Below, piece by piece: positions 1 to 5,731 of a stretch of 5,731 bases of DNA. The notes under the pieces were generated by a model that saw only the letters and a program-made list of their open reading frames with translations, was not told the origin of the DNA and did not search any database. This stretch comes from Christiangramia sp. (GTDB taxonomy: Bacteria; Bacteroidota; Bacteroidia; Flavobacteriales; Flavobacteriaceae), in contig JAHELO010000125.1 of the NCBI GenBank assembly GCA_024644145.1, forward strand, positions 1 through 5,731. Reading direction: 5' to 3'. The translations under genes and the position numbers were made by a program. Positions within the stretch are counted from its first letter, which is position 1, and the number at the start of each line of letters is the position of its first letter.

Positions 1-2169
1 TAGGAAACCGTACTCTGCATGTGTTCTTAGTACAAGATTGCTGCTTGGTCCGAAGCTAAAAAGGTTTGTATACCAGGTTCCGGCAAATTTGATCTTATAG
101 AATTCAAGCCAGTTGTATTTTTTCTGATCTACTTTTTCCTGATCTGCTACAGAATTTTCAGGTGTTACTCTGTTACCCTGTTCGTTGATCAGGTTTCCAT
201 TATCATCTCTTAACTGAAATTCATCCTGGTTTTCAAGATTTGCATAATCAACTCCATTCCAAAGTGAGTAAGGAGGAGTAAATTTAGCAGTAAGAGCGAA
301 TTTAGATCCACCGGTAGGGAAAATAGGATTTACTCTGGTGTTATCCCTGGTGATCCCTAACTGGTAGTATAAATTGTTCGAGTGACCGTTTCCGAAAGTA
401 AACAGCCCGGTATTATAATTGTTTAGATCGTATCTCTGGTATCCAACTACGTTGGAGATAGTAACATACTGATCTGGTGCGGTAAGCCTCTTTGCCAGGC
501 CTATGCTCACCCCAAGTATATCAAAACTTCTAGATTTATCTGCTTCCCTCGCTACATAGTCATATAAGAACTGTCTGGTGTAGCTAAAAGATGTTGAAAG
601 ACTTACCGGTCTTTTACCTCCTAGCCAAGGCTCTCTGAAAGACAGGCTGTAGGTTTGATAAAACGTACTGGCCTGTGCTCTTAAGGAAAGTGTTTGACCA
701 TCTCCCATCGGGATTGGTTTGTATGCGTCTTTATCGAATAATCCCTGAATAGAGAAGTTATTAAAAGAAAGTCCAAGTGTACCTATGAAACCTCCGCCAC
801 CGTAACCTCCTTGAAGTTCGATCTGGCTGGCTCCGGCTTCTACTACCTGATATTCCAGGCTTAAAGTTCCAGCTCGTGGGTCTGGATCAACGAACTCTGG
901 ATTTAATTGCTCCGCATCAAAGAAACCTAGTGCTCCTAATTCCCTTACTGTGGCAACTACTGCTTCCTGGCTATATTTTTGTCCTGGTTTGGTTCTAAGC
1001 TCCCTGTAGATCACATGATCTTTGGTCTTGTCATTCCCAGTAACTCTTATCTCATCAAAATAGGCTTCTTTACCTTCTACGATCCTGATCTCAAAATCTA
1101 TAGTGTCGTTATAAACATTTGTCTCAACAAGGTCTATGTTAGAGAAAAGGTATCCATTGTTCTGATACTCGTTCGCAATGGAAGTTTTGTTTGGCTCTCT
1201 GCCCTGAACCCTTTCATCCAGTAATACACCATTATAAACATCCCCTTTTTTAACACCCAGGAAACGGTTAAGCTGTGCGTCTGTATAAGCATTGTTACCA
1301 AGGAAATCTATCTCGCCAATATGGTATTGATTACCTTCTTCTATTTGAAGTTGCAGGGCCACTGTTTCGGTATCTTTTTTAATAAGCGTGTCAGAGGTTA
1401 TTCTGGCATCTCGGTATCCTTCTTCTTTATATTTCTTAATAACCGACTCCTTATCTTCCTGGTAATCATTTCTCACGAATTTAGAACGCTTCCAGAATCT
1501 TAAAAGATTCTTTTGCTTCGTGTTTTTCATATTACGCTTGAGTTTGGCGTCTGAAAGTTCATTGTTGCCAACAAATTCAATTTCAGAGATTTTAACCCGG
1601 TCACCCTGTTCAACGTCTACTACCATGTTCACTTTATTGGTGTTGGTAGTGTCTGTCACCTTATTGGTTCTAATGTCTACTTTAGCATTAAAGTATCCTT
1701 CTTTTCTATACTTGTTTTCAATATAGTTCTTGGAGGTGGTTATCAGGTTCTCTGTAACTTTAACTCCTGGTTTCAGATCATTTTCATCTATAAGCTTATC
1801 TCTCTCGCTTTTCTTTTTGATCCCCGTGAATTTTACCTGGTTTAAAACAGGAACTTCAGTGATCTCCAGCTCCAGGTCTGCTACATTGCCCTCAACATTT
1901 GTGATATAAAAATTAATATCGCTAAACAGATCCAGTTTCCAGAGCTTATTAATTACATCACGTAATTTTTCTCCGGGGATATAAATTTCTTCTCCTTTTT
2001 TAAGACCTGTATAGGTTATAACCGTTTGTTCATTGTAGGTAGTGGTGCCGGTGACTTTTATATCTCCTATGGTATATTTCTTAGAATCTCCTAGGGGTAG
2101 GTCTTGTGCCTGGGCAGTTAAACTGAATATGAAACAAATTGCAAAAAGTGTAAATATCTTTTTCGTCAT
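1..2169 (-). CDS. bamA: BamA, outer-membrane protein assembly factor (C-terminus cut off by the window edge)
   Basis: BamA is the Omp85-family core of the BAM complex, which folds and inserts beta-barrel proteins into the outer membrane. The frame is open for 723 codons from the ATG at 2169 to base 1 with no stop. Residues 1-21 form a signal peptide (MTKKIF, hydrophobic core, then AQAQ). Five POTRA domains follow at roughly 32-105, 107-188, 191-278, 281-366 and 369-444, each with the usual pattern of a GY or LF motif before a strand (for example EGYFNAKV near 157 and EGYRDARI near 250). The barrel begins near 447 with a Gly-rich strand (GGYGGGGF) and includes FREPWLGG (511-518) and the NPIFPTGGS segment (614-622). 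The loop 6 VRGF-type motif is not reached, so I estimate 120-150 residues are missing. A loop of about 50 polar residues (641-688) interrupts the barrel. The start lies 7 bp after the uppS stop, so co-transcription and coupling are likely. No Shine-Dalgarno sequence is visible. Confidence 0.96.
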   Translation of the reverse strand, partial: MTKKIFTLFAICFIFSLTAQAQDLPLGDSKKYTIGDIKVTGTTTYNEQTVITYTGLKKGEEIYIPGEKLRDVINKLWKLDLFSDINFYITNVEGNVADLELEITEVPVLNQVKFTGIKKKSERDKLIDENDLKPGVKVTENLITTSKNYIENKYRKEGYFNAKVDIRTNKVTDTTNTNKVNMVVDVEQGDRVKISEIEFVGNNELSDAKLKRNMKNTKQKNLLRFWKRSKFVRNDYQEDKESVIKKYKEEGYRDARITSDTLIKKDTETVALQLQIEEGNQYHIGEIDFLGNNAYTDAQLNRFLGVKKGDVYNGVLLDERVQGREPNKTSIANEYQNNGYLFSNIDLVETNVYNDTIDFEIRIVEGKEAYFDEIRVTGNDKTKDHVIYRELRTKPGQKYSQEAVVATVRELGALGFFDAEQLNPEFVDPDPRAGTLSLEYQVVEAGASQIELQGGYGGGGFIGTLGLSFNNFSIQGLFDKDAYKPIPMGDGQTLSLRAQASTFYQTYSLSFREPWLGGKRPVSLSTSFSYTRQFLYDYVAREADKSRSFDILGVSIGLAKRLTAPDQYVTISNVVGYQRYDLNNYNTGLFTFGNGHSNNLYYQLGITRDNTRVNPIFPTGGSKFALTAKFTPPYSLWNGVDYANLENQDEFQLRDDNGNLINEQGNRVTPENSVADQEKVDQKKYNWLEFYKIKFAGTWYTNLFSFGPSSNLVLRTHAEYGFL

Positions 2170-2176
2170 GAATGCA

Positions 2177-2917
2177 CTAACTGAGTTGCTCACTTGTTTT
2201 TCCAAATCTTCTTTCTCTATTTTGATAGTTGTATATGGCTTCAAAAAGATCTTCTCTTCTATAATCTGGCCATAGTATTTTTGTAAAATACAATTCGGCA
2301 TAGGCAATCTGCCATAATAGGAAGTTGCTTATGCGTTGTTCACCACTGGTGCGGATCAAAAGATCTACATCTGGTAAATTTCGGGTGTAAAGATGCTCAT
2401 TTATAACGGATTCATCAACTGCATCTATAGATAATTCTTCACTTTTTACTTTCTCAGCTATCTGAGTAATGCAATTGGTGATTTCTTCACGGCTACCGTA
2501 ACTTAAAGCGAGGGTTAGGGTCATACGCTTATTGTTAGCTGTCTTATCAATGACATCCTGTAATTCTTTCCGGGCTTTCTTCGGAAGATTAGAGATGTTA
2601 CCAATAGAATTTAACTTGATATCATTCTCCTGCAGCGTCTTGATCTCCTTCTTTAAGGAGGATACCAGAAGCTTCATCAGGGTATCTACTTCCAGTTTCG
2701 GCCGGTTCCAGTTTTCAGTAGAAAAGGCATAAAGGGTAAGGTTTTTTATCCCAATCTCAGCACAGCCCTCAACAACATCCCTAACAGCGGTAGTGCCCTC
2801 TTTGTGGCCTGCAGCCCTCAGGAAACCTTTTTGCTTAGCCCATCTGCCATTTCCATCCATGATGATGGCAATGTGAGCGGGTAATTTTTCAAGGTTTAAA
2901 TTGTCTTTATAATTCAT
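2177..2917 (-). CDS. uppS: Isoprenyl transferase (undecaprenyl diphosphate synthase, UppS)
   Basis: This cis-prenyltransferase adds isopentenyl diphosphate units to farnesyl diphosphate to make the C55 undecaprenyl carrier used for peptidoglycan and surface-glycan synthesis; it acts at the inner face of the cytoplasmic membrane. At 246 residues it matches the family length, and all five conserved regions are present. They are the diphosphate-binding HIAIIMDGNGRWA (15-27, catalytic Asp21), His38, LYAFSTENWNRP (62-73), ALSYGSREEI (137-146) and IRTSGEQRISNFLLWQ (188-203), followed by AELYF with Glu208. Compared with E. coli UppS from memory, the key residues (Asp26, His43, Arg194, Glu198, Arg200, Glu213) all appear here five positions earlier, so the active site is intact. 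The start codon directly follows the stop of the upstream barrel gene (TAA then ATG), and bamA begins 7 bp after this stop. The chain length of the product is inferred from the family, not visible in the sequence. Confidence 0.97.
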   Translation of the reverse strand: MNYKDNLNLEKLPAHIAIIMDGNGRWAKQKGFLRAAGHKEGTTAVRDVVEGCAEIGIKNLTLYAFSTENWNRPKLEVDTLMKLLVSSLKKEIKTLQENDIKLNSIGNISNLPKKARKELQDVIDKTANNKRMTLTLALSYGSREEITNCITQIAEKVKSEELSIDAVDESVINEHLYTRNLPDVDLLIRTSGEQRISNFLLWQIAYAELYFTKILWPDYRREDLFEAIYNYQNRERRFGKTSEQLS

Positions 2918-3616
2918 TTAAAAGCAATAACATGGCTTTCTGCCAAAGGTAAATGTGAATGTTATCCCGGTAAAAACGTACCAGTCATTATTATTTCTGT
3001 TTCCAAACTCGGCGGCCGGTTCCCGGCGTCCAAGATATTCTTCAGGCCAGCTACCATCAAGGTTATCGGTAAGGGTGTACCTAGCTCCAATTTCAAAGGC
3101 TCCAATTATATGTTCGGTAACCGCTTCCTTATAACCCATAACCATTGGGATGGCAAATTCCCAGTTGCTGCCCTCGTTAACAAGATTGTTGGCTCTCCCG
3201 TTTTTTAACCAAACGTGGTCTGCTCTAAAATAAGTGATCCCTGTATAAAGATACGGCGTACTTTGCGGTAATGGGTTGGTTAGATCAAAATCCCAGAAAT
3301 TAAATTCAATTCCCAGAGAAGCTTCAGCAATATAATTTTCAAAGGAATAACCCCGCTGTTGCCTTCTGGTGTCTGATGATTTAGTATCATCGGCTTCTAT
3401 CTTAGCATATAACAACGATAATCTAAGGGCGTGACGGCTGCTTCTATTCCATTTGCCAATAAGGCCACCCACCGGAGTGTTTGGCAGTATGTAGTTGGTG
3501 CGGCCTACATCACCAATAAAATTTGCACCTCCGGCAAAAGCTCCAATCTCAACCTGCTGTGAGTATGTGCTTGTCGTAAAAAATGCCATCACTACAAATG
3601 CGATAAGGTACCTCAT
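2918..3616 (-). CDS. DUF6089-family outer-membrane beta-barrel protein, PorG-like
   Basis: This 232-residue protein has a signal peptide (MRYLIAFVVM core, cleavage probably after Ser19 or the following Gln). The mature part alternates short amphipathic strands with polar, Gly/Asn-rich turns, as in an 8-stranded outer-membrane barrel. Recognisable DUF6089 stretches are IGAFAGGANFIGDVG (24-38), LIGKWN (52-57), RGYSFENYIAEASLGIEFNF (88-107) and TPYLYTGITYF (120-130). It ends in an aromatic strand GITFTFTFG followed by a Cys-x-Cys-Phe tail (Cys229, Cys231, Phe232). P. gingivalis PorG, a type IX secretion component, belongs to this family and, as I recall, also lies just upstream of uppS and the Omp85/BamA gene, so a T9SS or envelope-assembly role is plausible. 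That role is inference; the barrel assignment is firm. The gene has its own Bacteroidota-type promoter and its stop abuts the uppS start. Met1 is chosen because it gives a complete signal peptide just after the promoter. Confidence 0.88.
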   Translation of the reverse strand: MRYLIAFVVMAFFTTSTYSQQVEIGAFAGGANFIGDVGRTNYILPNTPVGGLIGKWNRSSRHALRLSLLYAKIEADDTKSSDTRRQQRGYSFENYIAEASLGIEFNFWDFDLTNPLPQSTPYLYTGITYFRADHVWLKNGRANNLVNEGSNWEFAIPMVMGYKEAVTEHIIGAFEIGARYTLTDNLDGSWPEEYLGRREPAAEFGNRNNNDWYVFTGITFTFTFGRKPCYCF

Positions 3617-3633
3617 AGGTTTTCAAAAGTTTG

Positions 3634-3662
3634 CAAATATAACAATTCTGATTGCTCTGCAA
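3634..3662 (-). promoter_or_regulatory. Bacteroidota-type promoter for the PorG-like/uppS/bamA operon
   Basis: Read on the minus strand, TATATTTG (3641-3634) is a perfect match to the -7 consensus TAnnTTTG used by the Bacteroidota primary sigma factor. A TTG -33 element lies at 3662-3660, 18 bp upstream, within the usual 17-23 bp range. Transcription should begin about 4-7 bases after the -7 box, near 3627-3630, giving a leader of only about 11-14 nt before the ATG at 3616. This supports a separate transcription unit starting here, even though no terminator is seen behind nadK. Confidence 0.75.
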
Positions 3663-3663
3663 T
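3651..3663. repeat. Short palindrome over the -33 box (ATTGC-TCT-GCAAT)
   Basis: The bases ATTGC and GCAAT form a perfect 5-bp inverted repeat around a 3-bp centre. It covers the -33 element of the PorG-like gene's promoter, where a repressor or activator could bind. The repeat is short and could be chance; no second copy is seen in the other intergenic region. Confidence 0.25.
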
Positions 3664-3716
3664 AATTTGAGCAGATTTGTGCATAAGTATAAACAGGATT
3701 TGAATGTATTTATTGC

Positions 3717-4601
3717 TTAATTCCTTTTGTCTTCACCCCATAATAGTTTTTTACGTAGCGTGTGTAAAAAACTATCTTCCTGAAGTTCTATGAAATTAAT
3801 AGTGTAGGGAGCTTTTTTTATAATGATCTCTGTATCGTTCTCTAGTGTCGCAATCCGGGAATCCATAGATACCAAATGTGTGTCTTCTCTACCTGAAACT
3901 TTTAGCTTAATGGTGGTGTGATCTCTTATCACCAGTGGCCTTGCATTAAGATTGTGAGGGGCGATAGGAGTGATCACCAGTGAATCTGCATCGGGGGTAA
4001 TCACCGGGCCACCGCAGCTCAGGGAATAACCTGTAGAGCCGGTGGGAGTGGAGATGATTAGTCCGTCTGCCCAGTACGAAGTGAGGTATTGATCGTTCAG
4101 CCAGGTGTCTACAGTGATCATGGAAGTAGTATTCTTCCTGCTCACAGCAATTTCATTTAATGCAATATGAGAAAAAACCGGATCAAAACTTTTTGGATTG
4201 GTCTCTATGGTTAATACAGAACGTGGAGAGTGGCTGAATTTTTTATTTAAAATATCGTCCAGCGTGCTTTCTATCTGCTCTTTCTGAATAGTCGCTAAAA
4301 AACCAAGCCGGCCCGTATTTATACCCACTATTGGTATATCAAGGTTGCGTATATAATTTATAGATTTCAGGATGGTCCCGTCTCCTCCAATACAAAAGAA
4401 AAGGTCGTATGAATTATCCAGTTCCTCGAATGCACTAAAATGATCGTAATCCTTATCTATGCTATTATTGCTGTGTATTAGTTTGAGAAAATCTTCCTCG
4501 ATGAGAACTTCGATATTTTTTTTATCCAGCAGTTCCAGAAGCTGGCCTATATATTTCGCAGCATTGGTATGATAGAACTGACCGTAAATGCCTATTTTCA
4601 T
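3717..4601 (-). CDS. nadK: NAD kinase
   Basis: NadK phosphorylates NAD+ at the 2' hydroxyl of its adenosine ribose to make NADP+, the only known route to NADP(H), in the cytosol. The 294-residue length fits the bacterial family (E. coli about 292). The N-terminal Rossmann-like domain starts at MKIGIYG and carries the signature GGDGT at 72-76 with catalytic Asp74, followed by GINTGRLGFL (93-102). The C-terminal beta-rich domain contains the substrate-binding ALNE (147-150) and the long conserved DGLIISTPTGSTGYS stretch (179-193) leading into CGGP. The tail LRKKLLWGED is, as I recall, common in Bacteroidota homologues. All key motifs are intact. The ATG lies 3 bp after the stop of the CBS-domain gene, so the two are probably co-transcribed and translationally coupled. 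Whether ATP alone or polyphosphate is also used cannot be read from the sequence. Confidence 0.97.
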   Translation of the reverse strand: MKIGIYGQFYHTNAAKYIGQLLELLDKKNIEVLIEEDFLKLIHSNNSIDKDYDHFSAFEELDNSYDLFFCIGGDGTILKSINYIRNLDIPIVGINTGRLGFLATIQKEQIESTLDDILNKKFSHSPRSVLTIETNPKSFDPVFSHIALNEIAVSRKNTTSMITVDTWLNDQYLTSYWADGLIISTPTGSTGYSLSCGGPVITPDADSLVITPIAPHNLNARPLVIRDHTTIKLKVSGREDTHLVSMDSRIATLENDTEIIIKKAPYTINFIELQEDSFLHTLRKKLLWGEDKRN

Positions 4602-4604
4602 AAA

Positions 4605-5261
4605 TTATATGTTCAAATATTTATCAAGGTATCTTGAACGATCCTTGAGATTTTTATTGAAAGTATCCTCCTGGTGTTCAGAAATTATGAGATATCCATA
4701 CCTTCTAAAAGCCTGAATGATCTCGTTCATGCCAGAAGGGGTGATCTTTAACGTGATCTCTGCCATATCATCCTCGATCTTGGAAACAAAAGCTCCTAAA
4801 AGATGCGCGTTGTTAGATTCAACTATCTGGCTAACTTCCCCGAAGGTGTAATCTTTAAAGGCTTTTTCAACCACCAGGATATTCCCCGGTTCATGTAGAA
4901 AGGGAGTTTCTTTAAAAAGGGAGATCATTTCGTTAAGTTCTACATATCCCTGGTAATTATTTTTATCGTCCAGCACAGGGAGAATATTGGAGTTATTCCG
5001 GGCGAAAGCTTCTAGGCTGTCCAGCCAGTAATTGCTATCTTTTACATAAAATCCTTCCAGCGCATACCGGAATTCATCCAGGGTTTTATCATTTTCGAAA
5101 CATCTTATATCATTTTCAGCGATACAACCAATATAAACTCCTTCATATTCCACAGGAAGATGAGTAAAGGTGAGTTGGTTAAAAAGTTCCTGGATATCCC
5201 CGATTTTATCCGAAAGGCTCAATATCTTAACGTCATTCAATATGTGTTCTTTCAAACTCAT
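4605..5261 (-). CDS. CBS-domain pair protein with C-terminal ACT-like domain (AcuB-like architecture)
   Basis: This soluble 218-residue protein has no signal peptide or membrane segment. Residues 1-60 and about 66-118 form two CBS repeats (the first with THLPV then GCIAENDI; the second with NILPVLD then GYVELNEM), which together would make one Bateman module that usually binds adenine nucleotides. Residues about 127-195 look like an ACT-type regulatory fold: a beta strand ILVVE, a helix, the strands LLGAFVS and MAEITLKI, then a helix and a closing strand. CBS plus ACT is the layout of AcuB-like proteins. The Thr/Ser-x-x-Asp ligand motif is degraded in both repeats (Ala48 and Asp51 in the first, Glu108 and Glu111 in the second), so nucleotide binding may be changed or lost. 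The basic, Tyr-rich tail (202-218) has no recognised role. The stop lies 3 bp before nadK, which suggests a sensory or regulatory link to NADP synthesis; this is inference, and the true function is unknown. Confidence 0.9.
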   Translation of the reverse strand: MSLKEHILNDVKILSLSDKIGDIQELFNQLTFTHLPVEYEGVYIGCIAENDIRCFENDKTLDEFRYALEGFYVKDSNYWLDSLEAFARNNSNILPVLDDKNNYQGYVELNEMISLFKETPFLHEPGNILVVEKAFKDYTFGEVSQIVESNNAHLLGAFVSKIEDDMAEITLKITPSGMNEIIQAFRRYGYLIISEHQEDTFNKNLKDRSRYLDKYLNI

Positions 5262-5280
5262 TTTTTCGTTTCCTTTTCTG

Positions 5281-5288
5281 CAAATTAA
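5281..5288 (-). promoter_or_regulatory. Possible weak promoter (-7 element) for the CBS-nadK operon
   Basis: On the minus strand, TTAATTTG at 5288-5281 differs by one base from the TAnnTTTG -7 consensus and lies 19 bp ahead of the ATG at 5261. No clear TTG sits at the right distance upstream; the nearest candidate is TTC about 17 bp away. A promoter is expected here because the neighbouring gene is divergent, but this exact placement is uncertain. Confidence 0.35.
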
Positions 5289-5303
5289 TCAAAATAAAAT
5301 TCA

Positions 5304-5331
5304 TTGAAGCAGGCTGCACTTTGTATTTTTG
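5304..5331 (+). promoter_or_regulatory. Bacteroidota-type promoter for pdxJ
   Basis: TTG at 5304-5306 and TATTTTTG at 5324-5331 match the -33 and -7 (TAnnTTTG) elements of the Bacteroidota primary sigma factor, with a 17-bp spacer. Transcription would start near 5335-5338, leaving a leader of roughly 13-16 nt before the pdxJ ATG at 5351. The upstream end of this promoter lies 15 bp from the possible -7 element of the divergent CBS gene, so the two transcription starts could affect each other. Confidence 0.7.
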
Positions 5332-5350
5332 TTAATAAAATCAACAGTAA

Positions 5351-5731
5351 ATGACGAAATTAAGCGTAAATATCAACAAAATTGCCACATTAAGAAATGC
5401 TCGTGGAGGCGATGTTCCGAATGTAGTAGAAGCTGCCCAGAATATTGAGGCTTTTGGAGCTGAAGGTATTACCGTGCATCCCAGGCCAGACGAAAGGCAT
5501 ATACGATATGCAGATGTAAGGGACTTAAAACCTGTCTTGAAAACCGAATTTAATATTGAAGGTAAGCCTGTGCAGCAGTTCGTAGACCTGGTGCTGGAAA
5601 CCTCTCCCGCTCAGGTTACCCTGGTACCAGATGCTGAAGATGCTATTACTTCTAATGCCGGTTGGGATACAATTAAGCATAAGGATTACCTGAAAGAAGT
5701 AATTTCTAAATTCAAGGAAAAGGGAATTAGG
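5351..5731 (+). CDS. pdxJ: Pyridoxine 5'-phosphate synthase, PdxJ (N-terminal 127 residues; cut off by the window edge)
   Basis: PdxJ condenses 1-deoxy-D-xylulose 5-phosphate with 3-amino-2-oxopropyl phosphate to form pyridoxine 5'-phosphate, the last ring-forming step of the DXP-dependent vitamin B6 pathway, in the cytosol. The frame is open from the ATG at 5351 to the last base; family members are about 235-240 residues, so about half is present. Visible signatures are [14 protein letters not shown] (6-19) on the first strand of the TIM barrel and [16 protein letters not shown] (36-51), with His43, Arg45 and His50, then the FNIE segment with Glu70. Compared from memory with E. coli PdxJ, these correspond to His45, Arg47, His52 and Glu72, so the N-terminal half of the active site is intact. 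The first strand reads NINK where E. coli has NIDH. The gene is divergent from the CBS-nadK pair and has its own promoter. The downstream half and its catalytic residues lie outside the window. Confidence 0.97.
   Translation, partial: MTKLSVNINKIATLRNARGGDVPNVVEAAQNIEAFGAEGITVHPRPDERHIRYADVRDLKPVLKTEFNIEGKPVQQFVDLVLETSPAQVTLVPDAEDAITSNAGWDTIKHKDYLKEVISKFKEKGIR

Larger units (their letters stand above)
3617..3716. other. Intergenic gap between nadK and the PorG-like gene
   Basis: This 100-bp AT-rich spacer is the only sizeable gap within the minus-strand gene run. It holds the promoter and palindrome listed separately. I see no GC-rich hairpin with a T-run behind nadK, so transcription from the CBS-nadK pair may continue into the downstream genes. 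No small ORF or RNA gene was recognised. Confidence 0.8.

Noticed and set aside
979..1726. Three plus-strand open frames of 60-81 codons
   Set aside because: They lie fully antisense to the bamA frame, have low-complexity hydrophobic translations, and no promoter or family resemblance. They are shadows of the real gene.
1..2169. BamA as a broken or pseudogenised gene because no stop is present
   Set aside because: The frame is open and in register to base 1 with all five POTRA domains and continuous barrel strands. The missing C-terminus is explained by the window edge.
2042..2275. Plus-strand open frame of 77 codons across the uppS-bamA junction
   Set aside because: It is antisense to the end of uppS and the start of bamA, both with full family motifs. 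Nothing in its translation looks like a known small protein.
2645..2660. Perfect hairpin CTCCTT-CTTT-AAGGAG
   Set aside because: It lies in the middle of uppS, encodes an ordinary Lys/Glu-rich helix, has no T-run after it on either strand, and is most likely chance.
2532..2732. Plus-strand open frame of 66 codons inside uppS
   Set aside because: It is antisense to the conserved uppS coding sequence, with no promoter or recognisable product.
4615..4624. AATATTTG on the minus strand ahead of nadK as a possible internal promoter
   Set aside because: It differs by one base from the -7 consensus, has no properly spaced -33 TTG, and lies within the CBS coding sequence only a few bases ahead of the nadK start. 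Operon transcription explains nadK better.

Overview
This window looks like ordinary chromosomal core sequence from a member of the Bacteroidota, most likely the family Flavobacteriaceae (possibly Gramella/Christiangramia-like; the genus is a guess from protein flavour only). Four things point there: AT-rich, tightly packed genes; TTG-N17/18-TAnnTTTG promoters (the Bacteroidota type) ahead of two genes; no clear Shine-Dalgarno sequences; and a gene set with a DUF6089/PorG-like outer-membrane barrel, a Bacteroidota-style UppS-BamA pair and a CBS-ACT protein next to NAD kinase.

Layout. The minus strand carries five genes, read from right to left: a CBS-domain protein (5261-4605), NAD kinase nadK (4601-3717), a 100-bp gap holding a good promoter, a DUF6089/PorG-like barrel (3616-2918), isoprenyl transferase uppS (2917-2177) and bamA (2169 to the left edge, C-terminus missing). 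On the plus strand, pdxJ starts at 5351 and runs off the right edge. The CBS gene and pdxJ are divergent and share an 89-bp intergenic region. No tRNA, rRNA, CRISPR array, insertion sequence, attachment site or clear intrinsic terminator was seen. The largest gene-free stretch is 100 bp.

How the genes fit together. The left three genes are spaced by 0 and 7 bp and serve outer-membrane and envelope building: UppS makes the C55 carrier lipid for peptidoglycan and surface glycans, BamA inserts outer-membrane barrels, and the PorG-like protein is itself a small barrel tied by family and gene neighbourhood to type IX secretion. The CBS protein and NadK are 3 bp apart and form a separate metabolic pair, where an adenylate-sensor-like fold sits beside NADP synthesis. 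PdxJ makes pyridoxine 5'-phosphate (vitamin B6).

I found no convincing new system. The points most worth a second look are the degenerate CBS motifs in the nadK-linked protein, the long predicted extracellular loop in BamA, the PorG-UppS-BamA linkage, the CxC-Phe C-terminus of the PorG-like barrel, and a small palindrome over the -33 box of its promoter.
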